A DNA stretch of 64,000 bases from positions 4,588,001-4,652,000 of the forward strand of contig NZ_JAUSYS010000001.1 of NCBI RefSeq assembly GCF_030817015.1. The letters run 5' to 3'. Every line of letters starts with the position of its first letter. Position 1 is the first letter of the stretch. This document shows positions 17,951 to 30,620 of this stretch, piece by piece. The notes under the pieces are model-generated. The model had not been told where the DNA came from and ran no database searches. It saw only the letters and a list, made by a program, of their open reading frames with translations. The stretch is from Arthrobacter sp. V1I7. Lineage in GTDB: Bacteria > Actinomycetota > Actinomycetes > Actinomycetales > Micrococcaceae. Both the position numbers and the translations under genes were made by a program.

Positions 17951-18826
17951 ATGTCAGCCGATAGATCCTCAGAGGATGCTTTACACGATGCCGTGCCGCC
18001 ACCGGCCATATCCATTGTTATTCCCGCCTACAACGAGGAAAGCGTCATCCGGCAGTGCCTGATCGCTGCGGTTTACCAGTCCGTGCCCGCCCACGAAATC
18101 ATCGTGGTGGATAACATGTCCAAGGACCGCACGGCCGGGATCGTCCGCCAGATGCAGCTGGAGTACCCGGAGAGCCCCATTATCCTGCTGAGCCAGGACC
18201 GGGACCAGGGCCTGATTCCCACCCGCAACTTCGGCCTGGACCATGCCACGGGTGACATCCTTGGCCGGATCGATGCCGATTCCGTTCTCGAGCCGGACTG
18301 GGTGGAGCAGGTCCAGCAGGCGTTCGCGGACCAGTCGGTGCACGCGGCCACGGGTCCGGTGGTCTACTACGACATGCCGATGCGGCGCTTTGGCCTCAAG
18401 GCGGACGACAAGATGCGCCAGCTGATGCTCAAGCTGGCCAAGCACCAGTACCACTTCCTGTTCGGATCGAACATGGCCCTTCGGCGCTCCGCTTGGGAAC
18501 TGATCCGCGACGAGACCTGTCGGGATGAAAAGGACGAGATGCATGAGGACATCGATCTCTCCTTGCATCTCGCCGACCATGAGCTCCGGATTCAGTACTG
18601 GCCCCAGATGGTCTCCGGGATGTCCGCGCGCCGGCTCGAGGATTCGCCCCGGGACTACCGCTACTACGTGACGCGCTTCGACCGTACGTACAAGGCTCAC
18701 AACGTCAAGAAGATGGCCCTCAAGGCGCCCATGGTGGTGTTCTTCTCGGTCTACTTCCCAGCGAAGCTGCTGCGTGCCATCCACACCGTTAACACCGCCC
18801 AGCCGGCACGCCGCGGCGGCCAGTAG
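17951..18826 (+). CDS. Glycosyltransferase family 2 protein
   Basis: This 291-residue GT-A glycosyltransferase shows SIVIPAYNEESVI at the N-terminus, IIVVDNMSKDRT, RNFGLDHATGDILGRIDADS (the metal-binding DAD) and HEDIDLSLHL. A weak hydrophobic segment near the C-terminus (VVFFSVYFPAKLL) suggests membrane association. The ATG at 17951 sits directly after a GAGGTG without spacing. A TAAATT element about ten bases upstream could make the message leaderless. The sugar donor and acceptor are unknown. It converges on the EamA transporter gene. Confidence 0.87.
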   Translation: MSADRSSEDALHDAVPPPAISIVIPAYNEESVIRQCLIAAVYQSVPAHEIIVVDNMSKDRTAGIVRQMQLEYPESPIILLSQDRDQGLIPTRNFGLDHATGDILGRIDADSVLEPDWVEQVQQAFADQSVHAATGPVVYYDMPMRRFGLKADDKMRQLMLKLAKHQYHFLFGSNMALRRSAWELIRDETCRDEKDEMHEDIDLSLHLADHELRIQYWPQMVSGMSARRLEDSPRDYRYYVTRFDRTYKAHNVKKMALKAPMVVFFSVYFPAKLLRAIHTVNTAQPARRGGQ

Positions 18827-18847
18827 CACCGCGCGAGGGGCTGCCGC

Positions 18848-19762
18848 TTAGTCGGCCCCGAGCTCCGCGAGCCGTTCGGTATCGCGGCGCTCCGCCCCCG
18901 ATCTGCGTTGCCCCAGAACGACGACGGCGAGTCCTACCAGGATCATGCCCAGTCCGGCGTATGTCCCGGTGGGCAGCGTCTCGGACAGGAATGCCGCAGC
19001 GAGCAGGGCGGCCCCCGGTATCTCCAGCAGGATGATCATGGACACGAGCAGGGGGCTCATCGTGGCCAGCAGGTGGTTGAACGCCGTGTGCCCGATCAGC
19101 TGGGCACAGACGGTGATGGCCAGGATGCCGAGCCAGCCGGCGGCATCGAATCCGGTCAGCGGCTGCCGGGACACGAGCGCCAGCACGGCCACGACGGCGG
19201 CGCACATGCCGTAGCAGAGCGTCGTGTAAACGCCGGTCCCCATCGTTTGGCGTGCCTTGCCGCCGGCCAGGGTGTAGATCCCGGCGAGGGCGCCGCCGGC
19301 GATGGCCAGGAGATCGCCCAGGAGCGCGTCCGGGGAGGTGCCCATGTCGAACCCGGTGATTGCCACGACGCCGCCAAAGGCGATGCCCAGGCCCGCGAGG
19401 ACCGGCCAGCGGTGCCGCACACCCCTGAACAGCTGGAACACGGCGATCCAGCCCGACTGTAGGCAGACCAAGGCGGTGGCCGCTGCCACCGAGGTCAGCT
19501 GCAGGGCGGTGATGAAGCAGGCAAAGTGAAGTGCAAGGGCGACGGCGGCGGCGAGGGACCAGCGGAACTCGCTGCCGGTGACACGGGAAAACTGCCGTGG
19601 CTGCCGGATCAGCACGGGTCCGGCCATCACGGCCGCTCCGATGGCATTGCGCCAGAAGGCGATGGCAAGAGCGCTCACGGTCGTGGCACCCAGGGTAGCG
19701 GCTATGAGGGGCCCGGAGGATGCCACGCCCAGCACTCCGAGGGTGGCAAGGAAGAAGTTCAC
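18848..19762 (-). CDS. EamA/DMT-family transporter
   Basis: This is a 304-residue ten-helix permease with two EamA repeats, for example VNFFLATLGVLGVASSGPLI at the start and AGLGMILVGLAVVVLGQRR near the end. The GTG at 19762 places the first helix at the N-terminus; the upstream in-frame extension lacks native sequence. No clear ribosome-binding site precedes the GTG, so translation may be leaderless. The family exports amino acids, metabolites or drugs, and the substrate cannot be assigned. Confidence 0.88.
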   Translation of the reverse strand: MNFFLATLGVLGVASSGPLIAATLGATTVSALAIAFWRNAIGAAVMAGPVLIRQPRQFSRVTGSEFRWSLAAAVALALHFACFITALQLTSVAAATALVCLQSGWIAVFQLFRGVRHRWPVLAGLGIAFGGVVAITGFDMGTSPDALLGDLLAIAGGALAGIYTLAGGKARQTMGTGVYTTLCYGMCAAVVAVLALVSRQPLTGFDAAGWLGILAITVCAQLIGHTAFNHLLATMSPLLVSMIILLEIPGAALLAAAFLSETLPTGTYAGLGMILVGLAVVVLGQRRSGAERRDTERLAELGAD

Positions 19763-19878
19763 GGTCCAACAGTAGTAGGGCGCGGGCGGGTGACAGCGGA
19801 CGCCGCGTGCATCCTTGACCGCCGCACGGCGCGGTGCCACTCTTGAATAGGTCTCACCCACCGACAAAGGAGACCATA

Positions 19879-20247
19879 ATGGCGTCAATCATCCGAAAAA
19901 GCTTCGATTCCCCGGAGGAGACCCGCCCCGTCAGGGACGGAATGGGCCAGGTTGAACTCGTCAATCTCGACGCGGGCGCCGTAGGGCGTGCGACGTTTCT
20001 GCCGGGATGGAAATGGTCCCAGCACGTCAAGCCAATCGCCCAGACGGACAGCTGCATGGCCTCCCACGTCGGTTACACCGTGTCCGGGCGGCTGAAGGTA
20101 GTCATGGACGACGGTGAGGAGATCGAGTTCGGCCCGGGCGACTTCGGCGTCATTCCGCCGGGGCACGACGCATGGGTCATCGGGGACGAACCGTACGTCT
20201 TCATCGACTGGCAGGGCATGGACGACTACGCCAAACCCAAGCAGTGA
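19879..20247 (+). CDS. Cupin-domain protein
   Basis: This 122-residue single-domain cupin begins at an ATG after AAAGGAG. It has the two cupin strands HVGYTVSGRLKVVMDDGEEIEFGPGDFGVIPPGHDAWVIGD in register, although the usual metal-binding HxH is only partly kept (one His before GYTVSG, one in PPGHD). Small stand-alone cupins bind metals or small ligands and occur as sugar or amine isomerases and sensors. I cannot assign a function. It is monocistronic and convergent with tRNA-Ala. Confidence 0.82.
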   Translation: MASIIRKSFDSPEETRPVRDGMGQVELVNLDAGAVGRATFLPGWKWSQHVKPIAQTDSCMASHVGYTVSGRLKVVMDDGEEIEFGPGDFGVIPPGHDAWVIGDEPYVFIDWQGMDDYAKPKQ

Positions 20248-20284
20248 GGCATAGGCCGCTCAGCTGAGGGCTTTCGGACATGCA

Positions 20285-20318
20285 AAAGCCCCGGACCGCT
20301 TCCGCGGTCCGGGGCTTT
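20285..20318. terminator. Bidirectional terminator between cupin gene and tRNA-Ala
   Basis: A perfect 15-bp stem (20285-20299 with 20304-20318) with a TTCC loop has an A tract on the left and a T tract on the right, so it can serve both convergent units. Confidence 0.9.
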
Positions 20319-20323
20319 CCTTA

Positions 20324-20399
20324 TGGTGGAGGCACGGGGACTCGAACCCCGAACCCCCTGCTTGCAAAGCAGGTGCGCTACCAATTGCGCCATGCCCCC
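20324..20399 (-). tRNA. tRNA-Ala (anticodon TGC)
   Basis: The complement gives GGGGGCA/TGCCTCC acceptor pairing with the G3-U70 wobble that identifies tRNA-Ala, anticodon loop TTTGCAA (TGC), T loop TTCGAGT, discriminator A and an encoded CCA (20324-20326). Confidence 0.96.
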
Positions 20400-20471
20400 A
20401 TAAGAAGCAACCCGTCAATCATACCCTAGTTCCGGAGAGCAGCTTTCCCTCTTCCGTACCGGGAATCCGGG

Positions 20472-20588
20472 CTAGTCAACCGTGTCGGTTGATTCACTCC
20501 AGACATTCTTCCGGGTTTCGGACTCCTGCACTTTCCTGTAGAGCAAGACGCCTGCGATCGTAGCTGCAACAACGAGCAACTTCTTCAC
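20472..20588 (-). CDS. DLW-39 family small protein
   Basis: This 38-residue protein is read from the GTG at 20588 to the TAG at 20472. It begins VKKLLVVAATIAGVLLYRK and ends with an acidic tail containing NVWSESTD. It matches the small actinobacterial DLW-39 family, one short hydrophobic helix with a charged tail, known to me from this position between tRNA-Ile and tRNA-Ala next to gyrA. Its function is unknown. Confidence 0.85.
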   Translation of the reverse strand: MKKLLVVAATIAGVLLYRKVQESETRKNVWSESTDTVD

Positions 20589-20659
20589 ACCCACCCCGTT
20601 CCGGCCCCGGCTGACCCGGACCATCACCTATGCTTCTACGGAAATCTGTACAGATTCCG

Positions 20660-20733
20660 TGGGCGTACCAGGACTTGAACCTGGGACCTCTTCGTTATCA
20701 GCGAAGCGCTCTAACCGCCTGAGCTATACGCCC
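20660..20733 (-). tRNA. tRNA-Ile (anticodon GAT)
   Basis: Acceptor GGGCGTA/TACGCCC, discriminator A, anticodon stem CTTCG/CGAAG around CTGATAA (GAT) and T loop TTCAAGT give a standard class I tRNA. CCA is not encoded. The gene lies just downstream of the gyrA-DUF3566 unit on the same strand. Confidence 0.96.
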
Positions 20734-20845
20734 CGATGCCTCATCGGGTTGCCCCGTCGGGCCGAGATATGACTTTACAGCACATCCCGGCCCGATCTCA
20801 AATCGAGGCATTTCCCGCGAAAATATCCGGGAAACGAGCGGGAAA

Positions 20846-21451
20846 TCAGTCGTCCGTCAGGGTGACGCCGATGCCGCCGACCAGCGTGGCGGAGATGTTG
20901 TACAGCACGGCTGAGAGCATGGAGAGTGCGGTCAGCAGCACAACGTTGATCACGGCGATGATGACCGCGAAGGATGCCACCTGACCCAGCGAGGCCACCT
21001 TCTTCAGTTCGAAGCCGCCGCCCTCTGACCCCGCCAGGGTGCCCAGGAGGCTGTCGACCTGGTTGAAGATGCCGGTCAGGTCCAGAACAGTCCACAGCAC
21101 GATAGCGGCCACGACGGTCACGATGCCCAGGGCCACCGAGAGCAGGAAGGCCATCTTCAGGACGGACCAGGGTTCGACCTTGCTGACCAGCAGCCTGGCA
21201 CGGCGCACCTTGGCCTTGGGGGCTGGCTTGATCAGGCCGGCCGGGTTCTGGCCGGGGCGCTGAGCGGGTGCCGCCGGGGCGCCCTGCCCGGGGCGCTGCC
21301 CGGGTGCCGGGGGATGCTGCGCCGTGTCGGCGGCGCCCGCGGAAACGCCCGGGCGCTGCTGGGGACGTGACGGCGCGCTCACGCGCGGCGCGGATACAGG
21401 TTGCCGCGTTCCGCCGCTGTTCGGCGTGGAATATGAGTCGGGATTACTCAC
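20846..21451 (-). CDS. DUF3566 membrane protein downstream of gyrA
   Basis: This 201-residue protein has a Pro/Gln/Ala-rich disordered N-terminus (about 1-80), then [20 protein letters not shown] and two membrane helices (about 98-125 and 158-190). It is the DUF3566 protein that accompanies gyrA in most actinobacteria. Its GTG start overlaps the gyrA stop by 4 nt (GTGA), so it depends on gyrA translation. The role is unknown. Confidence 0.9.
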   Translation of the reverse strand: MSNPDSYSTPNSGGTRQPVSAPRVSAPSRPQQRPGVSAGAADTAQHPPAPGQRPGQGAPAAPAQRPGQNPAGLIKPAPKAKVRRARLLVSKVEPWSVLKMAFLLSVALGIVTVVAAIVLWTVLDLTGIFNQVDSLLGTLAGSEGGGFELKKVASLGQVASFAVIIAVINVVLLTALSMLSAVLYNISATLVGGIGVTLTDD

Positions 21452-24138
21452 TCGTTACCTCCGGTGTTGTCTTCGTCCAGCTCGGCATTGCCTGATGACT
21501 CATCTGACTCCGGGGCCGGTACTGATTCTGCCTCTACGGACCCGTCGTGCGGTCCGGTTTCTTCAGCCAACGTTACGTCATCCGGCTCAGATGCCGGACT
21601 TTCGTCTTCGCTGTCCAGGCCGCGTTCGCTGTTGCGCGCGACCTCAATGATGCGGTCATTCTTGTCCGGCTTGGCAAAAATCACACCCATCGTGTCGCGT
21701 CCCTTGGCAGGAACTCCGGCGACGGAGGACCGAACGACCTTTCCGCCTTCCATGACGACCAGGACCTCGTCCTCTTCGTGGACGATCAAGGCGCCGACGA
21801 GATGTCCGCGCTCCTCCTGGTACTTGCCCACCTTGATACCGAGGCCGCCGCGACCCTGGAGCCGGTATTCCTCAACAGCGGTGCGCTTGGCGTAGCCGCC
21901 CTCCGTGACGACGAACACGAACGAGCCGTCCTGGACGACGTCGGCGGCCAGCAGTTCGTCATCCTCCCGGAACTTCATGCCCGTTACGCCGGACGTTGCC
22001 CGGCCCATCGGGCGCAGGGCCTCGTCCGTCGCGGTGAAGCGGATCGACTGCCCCATCCGGGACACCAGCATGAGGTCATCGCTTTCGGATACCAGCTGGG
22101 CGGAAACCAGCTCGTCGCCGTCGCGCAGGTTAATTGCGATAACACCGGCGGAACGGTTCGTGTCGTAGTCCTCCAGCCTGGTTTTCTTGACCAAGCCGCG
22201 CTTGGTGGCGAGTACCAGGTACGGCGACTGCTCGTAATCGCGCAGGTCCAGCACCTGGGCGATGTGCTCGTCAGGCTGGAAGGCGAGGAGATTGGCCACG
22301 TGCTGGCCCTTCGCGTCGCGTCCCGCCTCCACGAGTTCATAGGCCTTCGCCCGGTAGACGCGGCCCAGGTTCGTGAAGAACAGCAGCCAGTGGTGCGTCG
22401 TGGTGACAAAGAAGTGCTCGACGACGTCGTCGCCGCGCAGCTGCGCGCCCTTAATACCTTTGCCGCCGCGCTGCTGCGAGCGGTAGTTGTCGCTGCGGGT
22501 GCGCTTTACGTAACCGCCTCGGGTGATGGTGACGACCATTTCCTCTTCCGGAATCAGGTCTTCCATCGACATGTCACCGTCGAAGCCCAGCAGGACCTTG
22601 GTGCGGCGGTCATCGCCGTGCTTGGCGACGATTTCGCCCAGCTCGGTACTGATGATCTCGCGTTGCCGTTCCTCAGAGGCCAGGATCGAGTTGTACTCGG
22701 CAATGAGGGCTTCCAGTTCGGAGTGGCGGTCCTGGATCTTCTGGCGTTCCAGGGCTGCGAGCCGGCGAAGCTGCATGTCCAGGATGGCGCGGGCCTGGAG
22801 TTCGTCGATATCGAGCAGCTGCATCAGTCCGTCGCGGGCCGCCTCGGTGGTGTTGGAGGCCCGGATCAAGGCGATGACCTCGTCCAGGGCGTCCAGCGCC
22901 TTGAGCAGGGCACGCAGGATGTGCGCCTCTTCTTCGGCCTTGCGGAGGCGGTAGCGCGTCCGGCGGGCAATGACGTCCATCTGGTGCGTGACCCAGTGGC
23001 GGATGAAGGCGTCAAGACTCAGGGTACGGGGCACCCCGTCAACGATCGCCAGCATGTTGGCGGCGAAGTTGTCCTGCAGCTGGGTGTGCTTGTAGAGGTT
23101 GTTCAGCACCACCTTGGCGACGGCGTCGCGCTTGAGCACGATCACGAGGCGCTGGCCGGTGCGGCCGGACGTTTCGTCCCGCAGGTCGGCGATGCCGGAG
23201 ATCTTGCCGTCCTTGACAAGCTCGGCGATCTTGATCGCCAGGTTGTCCGGATTGGCCTGGTAGGGCAGCTCGGTGACCACCAGGCAGGTGCGGCCCTGGA
23301 GCTCCTCGACGTTGACGACCGCCCGCATGGTGATCGAGCCGCGGCCGGTGCGGTAGGCGTCCTCGATGCCCTTGTGGCCAAGGATGGTGGCGCCGGTCGG
23401 GAAGTCCGGGCCCTTGATCCGGAGGATCAGCTCTTCGAGCAGCTCCTCGCGGCTGGCGGCCGGGTTGGCCAGGTACCACTGGACGCCGTCGGCAACCTCG
23501 CGGAGGTTGTGTGGCGGAATGTTGGTGGCCATGCCGACGGCGATGCCCGAGGAGCCGTTGACGAGCAAGTTCGGGAACCGCGCCGGCAGGATGGTGGGCT
23601 CCTGGTTCTTGCCGTCGTAGTTGTCCTGGAAGTCGACGGTTTCCTCGTCGATGTCGCGGACCATTTCCATGGCCAGGGGGGCCATCTTGGTTTCGGTGTA
23701 CCGCGGAGCGGCTGCGCCGTCGTTGCCCGGGGAGCCGAAGTTGCCCTGTCCGAGCGCCAGCGGGTAGCGCATGGTCCAGTCCTGGATGAGCCGCACCAGC
23801 GCATCATAGATGGCCGTGTCGCCGTGCGGGTGGTATTGGCCCATGACCTCGCCGACCACGCGGGCGCACTTGTTGAAGGAACGCTCCGGCCGATAGCCGC
23901 CGTCGAACATTGCATAGAGCACGCGGCGGTGAACCGGCTTGAGGCCGTCGCGGACATCGGGGAGGGCGCGGCCGACGATGACGGCCATCGCGTAGTCGAG
24001 GTAGGAGCGCTGCATCTCCGTCTGCAGGTCCACCTGTTCGACGCGGTCGGTCAGCACGTCGGTGTCCAGGACGGTGCCTTCGAGTACAGGCTCGCTGCCG
24101 GCGGAACCGGCCGGAACCTCGGGTGTTTCGTCACTCAT
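21448..24138 (-). CDS. gyrA: DNA gyrase subunit A
   Basis: The 896-residue GyrA breaks and reseals DNA during negative supercoiling. The catalytic Tyr147 lies in [12 protein letters not shown]. The quinolone-resistance region reads [14 protein letters not shown], with Thr at the E. coli Ser83 position, which is not one of the classic resistance replacements. The GyrA box needed for DNA wrapping (QQRGGKG) is present near residue 550. The C-terminal tail is acidic and low-complexity (Glu/Asp/Ser). The ATG lies 62 bp after the gyrB stop. Confidence 0.97.
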   Translation of the reverse strand: MSDETPEVPAGSAGSEPVLEGTVLDTDVLTDRVEQVDLQTEMQRSYLDYAMAVIVGRALPDVRDGLKPVHRRVLYAMFDGGYRPERSFNKCARVVGEVMGQYHPHGDTAIYDALVRLIQDWTMRYPLALGQGNFGSPGNDGAAAPRYTETKMAPLAMEMVRDIDEETVDFQDNYDGKNQEPTILPARFPNLLVNGSSGIAVGMATNIPPHNLREVADGVQWYLANPAASREELLEELILRIKGPDFPTGATILGHKGIEDAYRTGRGSITMRAVVNVEELQGRTCLVVTELPYQANPDNLAIKIAELVKDGKISGIADLRDETSGRTGQRLVIVLKRDAVAKVVLNNLYKHTQLQDNFAANMLAIVDGVPRTLSLDAFIRHWVTHQMDVIARRTRYRLRKAEEEAHILRALLKALDALDEVIALIRASNTTEAARDGLMQLLDIDELQARAILDMQLRRLAALERQKIQDRHSELEALIAEYNSILASEERQREIISTELGEIVAKHGDDRRTKVLLGFDGDMSMEDLIPEEEMVVTITRGGYVKRTRSDNYRSQQRGGKGIKGAQLRGDDVVEHFFVTTTHHWLLFFTNLGRVYRAKAYELVEAGRDAKGQHVANLLAFQPDEHIAQVLDLRDYEQSPYLVLATKRGLVKKTRLEDYDTNRSAGVIAINLRDGDELVSAQLVSESDDLMLVSRMGQSIRFTATDEALRPMGRATSGVTGMKFREDDELLAADVVQDGSFVFVVTEGGYAKRTAVEEYRLQGRGGLGIKVGKYQEERGHLVGALIVHEEDEVLVVMEGGKVVRSSVAGVPAKGRDTMGVIFAKPDKNDRIIEVARNSERGLDSEDESPASEPDDVTLAEETGPHDGSVEAESVPAPESDESSGNAELDEDNTGGNE

Positions 24139-24199
24139 AGTCTATATTTTCCGTTTCAGGTATATATCAATCCGAGAATATCCAGGCCCGCACAGGCCG

Positions 24200-26693
<2,494 letters not shown>

Positions 26694-27257
26694 CTATCCG
26701 TAGGTGTCCCGCGGCCCGCGCCCGTTGACTGACCGGCCGCCTTTCCGCCAACTTGGCGCCGCCGGTCCGAGCACGTGGATCTTCGTCACGACGCCGTCGC
26801 CAAGTTCTGCCCGGAACTTCTCCAGCAGGCTGAAGCTCAACAAGCGAAGCTGCGTGGCCCAGGCGGTGGAATCGCAGCGGACGTGCAGCGTAGTGTCCTC
26901 GAAACTCTCAGGGGTGCAGTGCGCGGAAATTTCCGGGCCCACGAGGGTCGCCCATTCCGCCATCACCGACCCCACGGCCACCGGGGAGGACCAGCCGCGT
27001 TCGGCTACAAGGCGACCCACGACCTTTCCCAGTCCGAGGGGGTCCCGGCCGGTGCCGTGGAATTGCCCGAATCCCCGGGTTCCTCCGGCACTGCGGCCGG
27101 GCTTGGGCTGCGAGGCGCCGGCGCGCGGCGGAGCTTTCCGCCGGATTTCACCGCGCGCAGCGGCGGCCTCGCGCATTCTGTTGAGCGCGGACTGGGCAGC
27201 GTCAATGTCGTCGGGATCGCGGCCTGGTTGCAGCCCGCCGTCGGTATCCTTATTCAT
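26694..27257 (-). CDS. DUF721 (DciA-like) protein
   Basis: This 187-residue protein has a Pro/Arg/Gly-rich N-terminus followed by the DUF721 domain (about 75-170: LGKVVGRLVAERGW, VMAEWATLVGPEISAHCTPESF, STAWATQLRLLSF). DUF721 is the core domain of DciA, which loads or operates the replicative helicase in bacteria without DnaC or DnaI. Its ATG overlaps the recF stop (ATGA), so it is coupled to recF. A DciA role is inferred from the domain and location. Confidence 0.9.
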   Translation of the reverse strand: MNKDTDGGLQPGRDPDDIDAAQSALNRMREAAAARGEIRRKAPPRAGASQPKPGRSAGGTRGFGQFHGTGRDPLGLGKVVGRLVAERGWSSPVAVGSVMAEWATLVGPEISAHCTPESFEDTTLHVRCDSTAWATQLRLLSFSLLEKFRAELGDGVVTKIHVLGPAAPSWRKGGRSVNGRGPRDTYG

Positions 27258-28474
27258 CGATCTGCCGGCTCATCGATTCCTCCAGGGATAACCTTTACCC
27301 GCCGTCCGGCCAGCTCCACGGGAATGTCATCCTCGACGGCGGCCGTCACGAGCACCTGCTCGGCGCCGGATACTATTGCCGCCAGTTTACGCCGTCGCTG
27401 AACGTCCAGCTCGGCGAAAACGTCGTCCAGGATCAGAATGGGAGCCGAGCCGCCGGTGCGCGCATCATCCAGCATCACGTAATACGAGGCGAGGCGCAGG
27501 GAGAGACACATGGACCAGGTTTCGCCGTGCGAGGCATATCCCTTCGCCGGGGCCTGTCCCAGCACGAGTTCGAGCTCATCGCGATGCGGGCCGACGAGGG
27601 AAATGCCGCGTTCCAGCTCCTTGCGGCGTGACGCGGCGAAGGCCTGGACGTAGCGTTCGGTGAGTTCCGCGACGGACAAACTGCGCAGATCCTCCGCGGC
27701 CGCGGCGTCCGGTGCCGCGGTGGCGGGCGCGCTAACCGGTGCCGCTATCGCGGCGCCGTCGTCCTCCAATACACCCTGCAGCGTCGAACGGTAGACGGCG
27801 CCGGCTTCCTTGGAGCCGTCGGTGAGTTGTGCATAGGCGCTCTTGAGGTGCGGCCGGAGTCGTTCCACCAGTTCAAGCCTGGCGTGCAGCAGTTCGGCGC
27901 CGGCCCTCGCCATGTGCTGGTCCCACACATCCAATGTTGCTTCATGGCTGGCGGTGAACTTACCGGCCCGGGCGGACTTGAGCAGCGCGTTGCGCTGCTT
28001 GAGCACCCGGTCATAGTCACTGCGGGTCGCGGCATGGCGTGGAACAAGGCTGACCAGCAGCTCATCCAGGAAACGACGGCGGCTGGACGGATCACCCTTC
28101 ACCAGGGCCAGGTCTTCCGGTGCAAAGAGCACCGTCTGGCAGATACCCAGGATGTCGCGGGCGCGGACCGGGTTGCTGCGGTTTATCCGGGCACGGTTGG
28201 CCCGGCTCGCATTGATTTCCAGTTCCAGCACCGTCGCCTGCTCACCGCGGACCAGCCTGGCCCGGATCAGGGCCCGTTCCGTGTCGAAGCGCAGCAGTGG
28301 GGCGTCCGAACTGACCCGGTGCGAACTGAGCGTGGCAAGGTAGCCGATGGCTTCCATCAGGTTGGTTTTTCCGATGCCGTTGGATCCCACCAGAACGGTG
28401 ACGCCGGGCTCCAGGCTGAGGTCCACCTGGGCGTAACTGCGGAAATCAGTGAGCGAGAGTTGTTCTAGGTACAC
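27254..28474 (-). CDS. recF: DNA replication and repair protein RecF
   Basis: This 406-residue SMC-like ABC ATPase loads RecA at single-strand gaps. Walker A is GSNGIGKTNL (about 30-39), the signature is SHGETWSMCLSLRLA, and Walker B is ILILDDVFAELD. It starts at a GTG. An Ala/Asp-rich insertion near residue 245-265 is longer than in E. coli RecF. It is followed directly by the DUF721 gene and lies 26 bp after gnd. Confidence 0.96.
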   Translation of the reverse strand: MYLEQLSLTDFRSYAQVDLSLEPGVTVLVGSNGIGKTNLMEAIGYLATLSSHRVSSDAPLLRFDTERALIRARLVRGEQATVLELEINASRANRARINRSNPVRARDILGICQTVLFAPEDLALVKGDPSSRRRFLDELLVSLVPRHAATRSDYDRVLKQRNALLKSARAGKFTASHEATLDVWDQHMARAGAELLHARLELVERLRPHLKSAYAQLTDGSKEAGAVYRSTLQGVLEDDGAAIAAPVSAPATAAPDAAAAEDLRSLSVAELTERYVQAFAASRRKELERGISLVGPHRDELELVLGQAPAKGYASHGETWSMCLSLRLASYYVMLDDARTGGSAPILILDDVFAELDVQRRRKLAAIVSGAEQVLVTAAVEDDIPVELAGRRVKVIPGGIDEPADR

Positions 28475-28500
28475 GCCGGGTTCAGGGTTTCAGGGCAGGA

Positions 28501-29385
28501 CTATTTCGCCGGACGGGTGGCATGCCCGCCGAACTGGTGGCGTAAAGCTGAAACCATCTTCATGGCCGGCGAATTGTCCTCACGGGATGAGAACCGGGCA
28601 AACAGAGCTGCCGTAATGGCCGGGGCGGGAACCGCGTTGGCGATGGCTTCTTCCACGGTCCAGCGTCCTTCGCCGGAATCCTCGACGTAGTCGTCGATCG
28701 ACACCAGTCCGGGATCCTCCTCCAGCGCTTTGACCATTAGGTCCAGCAGCCAGGACCGTACCACCGTGCCCTTTTGCCAGGCCCGGAACGTTCCCGGAAG
28801 GTCGGTGACGATGTCCTTGGCCGCGAGGAGTTCGTAGCCTTCTGCGTAGGCCTGCATCAGGCCGTACTCGATCCCGTTGTGGACCATTTTGGCGTAGTGC
28901 CCGGCGCCGACGCCGCCGACGTGCACAAAGCTGTCGGCACGGTCGCCTCCGGGACGCAGCGCGTCGAAAACCGGGAGGGCCCGTTCGATGTCGGCCGGAT
29001 CGCCTCCGGCCATCAGGCCGTAACCGTTCTGGAGGCCCCAGACGCCGCCGGAAACTCCGCAATCCACAAAGCGGACGCCCTTTTCGGCCAAGGCTGAGCC
29101 GTGCTTCTGGTCCTCGGTGTAGCGGGAATTGCCGCCGTCGATCACGAGGTCGCCGGCGTCAAGTTTGGTGCCGAGCTCGGTGATCACGGCATCCGTGATC
29201 TCGCCGGACGGGACCATCACCCAGATCAGACGGGGCGCCGGAACGGTGGCGATGAGCTCGTCCACGCTGGCGACGTCCGTTACGTCCGGGTTCCGATCAA
29301 AGCCGGTCACGTCAATTCCACCCGCGCGCAGCCGTTCGCGCATGTTGAAACCCATTTTGCCAAGGCCGATAAGTCCGATGTGCAC
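28501..29385 (-). CDS. gnd: 6-phosphogluconate dehydrogenase, decarboxylating (short NAD-type)
   Basis: This 294-residue enzyme converts 6-phosphogluconate to ribulose 5-phosphate. The Rossmann motif GLGKMG is at 7-12; DGGNSRY, CGVSGGVWGLQNG and KMVHNGIEYG are the substrate-binding segments. The length fits the short GntZ/YqeC class rather than the 470-residue class. It starts at a GTG. Placement between dnaN and recF is familiar in Arthrobacter-type and other actinobacterial chromosomes and has no known link to replication. Confidence 0.93.
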   Translation of the reverse strand: MHIGLIGLGKMGFNMRERLRAGGIDVTGFDRNPDVTDVASVDELIATVPAPRLIWVMVPSGEITDAVITELGTKLDAGDLVIDGGNSRYTEDQKHGSALAEKGVRFVDCGVSGGVWGLQNGYGLMAGGDPADIERALPVFDALRPGGDRADSFVHVGGVGAGHYAKMVHNGIEYGLMQAYAEGYELLAAKDIVTDLPGTFRAWQKGTVVRSWLLDLMVKALEEDPGLVSIDDYVEDSGEGRWTVEEAIANAVPAPAITAALFARFSSREDNSPAMKMVSALRHQFGGHATRPAK

Positions 29386-29495
29386 GGTGTGAACTCTTTT
29401 CTGCGCTGGGGTGTGGAAGCTTGGACCCGGGCCGCCGGGCGGCTCAACTGGACCGTTCTGCCGCGGTTTCTACTACCGCGACCGGCGTCTGCCCG

Positions 29496-30620
29496 CTAGT
29501 TGGGCAGGCGGACCGGCATGACGAGGTAGCGGTAATCGCCCTGATCCTCGCCGTCGGCGTCGTGTTGGGCGGTGATCATGGCGGGCTTGGGTGCCGAGGT
29601 AAACGAGAACCGGACGTACTTGGTTTCGATCACGCTCAGGCCTTCCACCAGATAGTGCGGATTGAAGGCCACGGTGATGTCTTCCCCGTTGAGCTGGGCC
29701 TCAAGTTCCTCCGAGGCCTGGGCGTCCTCACCGGTGCCGGCGTCGAGGTGCAGCTGGCCGGGGGTGAAGGCAAGACGGACCGGAGTATTGCGTTCAGCCA
29801 CGAGTGAGACGCGCCGTACGGCGTCGACGAGCTCCTGCGTCTGCACGGTCGCGTGGATTGGCGTGGAATCGGGGAAGAGAGAGCGGATCTTGGGGTAGTC
29901 GCCGTCGACCAGAAGCGAAGTTGTCGTTCGGCCGCCGCTCTCGAAACCGATCAGTCTGCTGTCATCGTCGGCGAGGGCGAGGTTGATCTCTCCGCTGCCA
30001 CCGAGCGTCTTGGCCACTTCATTGAGCGTCTTGGCCTTCACCAGGGCACTCGTGGAAATCCCGGGGGTGACCGGCTTCCAGGGCACTTCGCGCATCGCGA
30101 GTCGATAGCGGTCCGTCGCGAGCAGGGTGATGAGATCGTCTTCGATTTCCATCCGCACACCGGTGAGGATCGGCAGGGTGTCGTCCTTGCTGGCGGCGAT
30201 AATCACCTGGGCGACTGCCTGCGCGAAGGAATCACCCGCGACCGTGCCGCTGATCCGGGGCAGTGCCGGCAACGGCGGGTATTCAGCTTCCGGCATCGTG
30301 GCGAGGTGGAAGCTGCTACGGCGGCAGGTCAACGTGACTTTGTTGCCATCAGTCTCGATATCCACGGGGGCGGAGGGCAGGCTGCGGCAAATGTCTGCAA
30401 GGAGCCGTCCCGACACGAGGATGGTGCCTTCGGTGGTGATATCAGCGCCGATTTCCAGCCTGGCCGATGTTTCGTAATCGAAGCTCGAGAGGCTCACGGT
30501 ACCGGCTTCGGCCTTCAGGAGCAGCCCGGAAAGTACCGGTACTGGCGGCCGCGGAGACAACGACCGGGCGGTCCAGGTCACGGCTTCTGCCAGGACGTCC
30601 CGTTCGACTCTGAACTTCAC
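29496..30620 (-). CDS. dnaN: DNA polymerase III beta clamp
   Basis: The 374-residue sliding clamp starts at a GTG (MKFRVERDVLAEAV) and ends with YLVMPVRLPN, the standard C-terminus. Three clamp folds are recognisable, for example the segments after KVTLTCRRSSF and before FTSAPKPAMIT. It is 586 bp downstream of dnaA, across a gap with DnaA boxes. Confidence 0.97.
   Translation of the reverse strand: MKFRVERDVLAEAVTWTARSLSPRPPVPVLSGLLLKAEAGTVSLSSFDYETSARLEIGADITTEGTILVSGRLLADICRSLPSAPVDIETDGNKVTLTCRRSSFHLATMPEAEYPPLPALPRISGTVAGDSFAQAVAQVIIAASKDDTLPILTGVRMEIEDDLITLLATDRYRLAMREVPWKPVTPGISTSALVKAKTLNEVAKTLGGSGEINLALADDDSRLIGFESGGRTTTSLLVDGDYPKIRSLFPDSTPIHATVQTQELVDAVRRVSLVAERNTPVRLAFTPGQLHLDAGTGEDAQASEELEAQLNGEDITVAFNPHYLVEGLSVIETKYVRFSFTSAPKPAMITAQHDADGEDQGDYRYLVMPVRLPN

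Noticed and set aside
23802..23830. Quinolone-resistance mutation in gyrA
   Set aside because: The Thr at the Ser83-equivalent position is plausible natural variation; none of the classic resistance replacements is seen.
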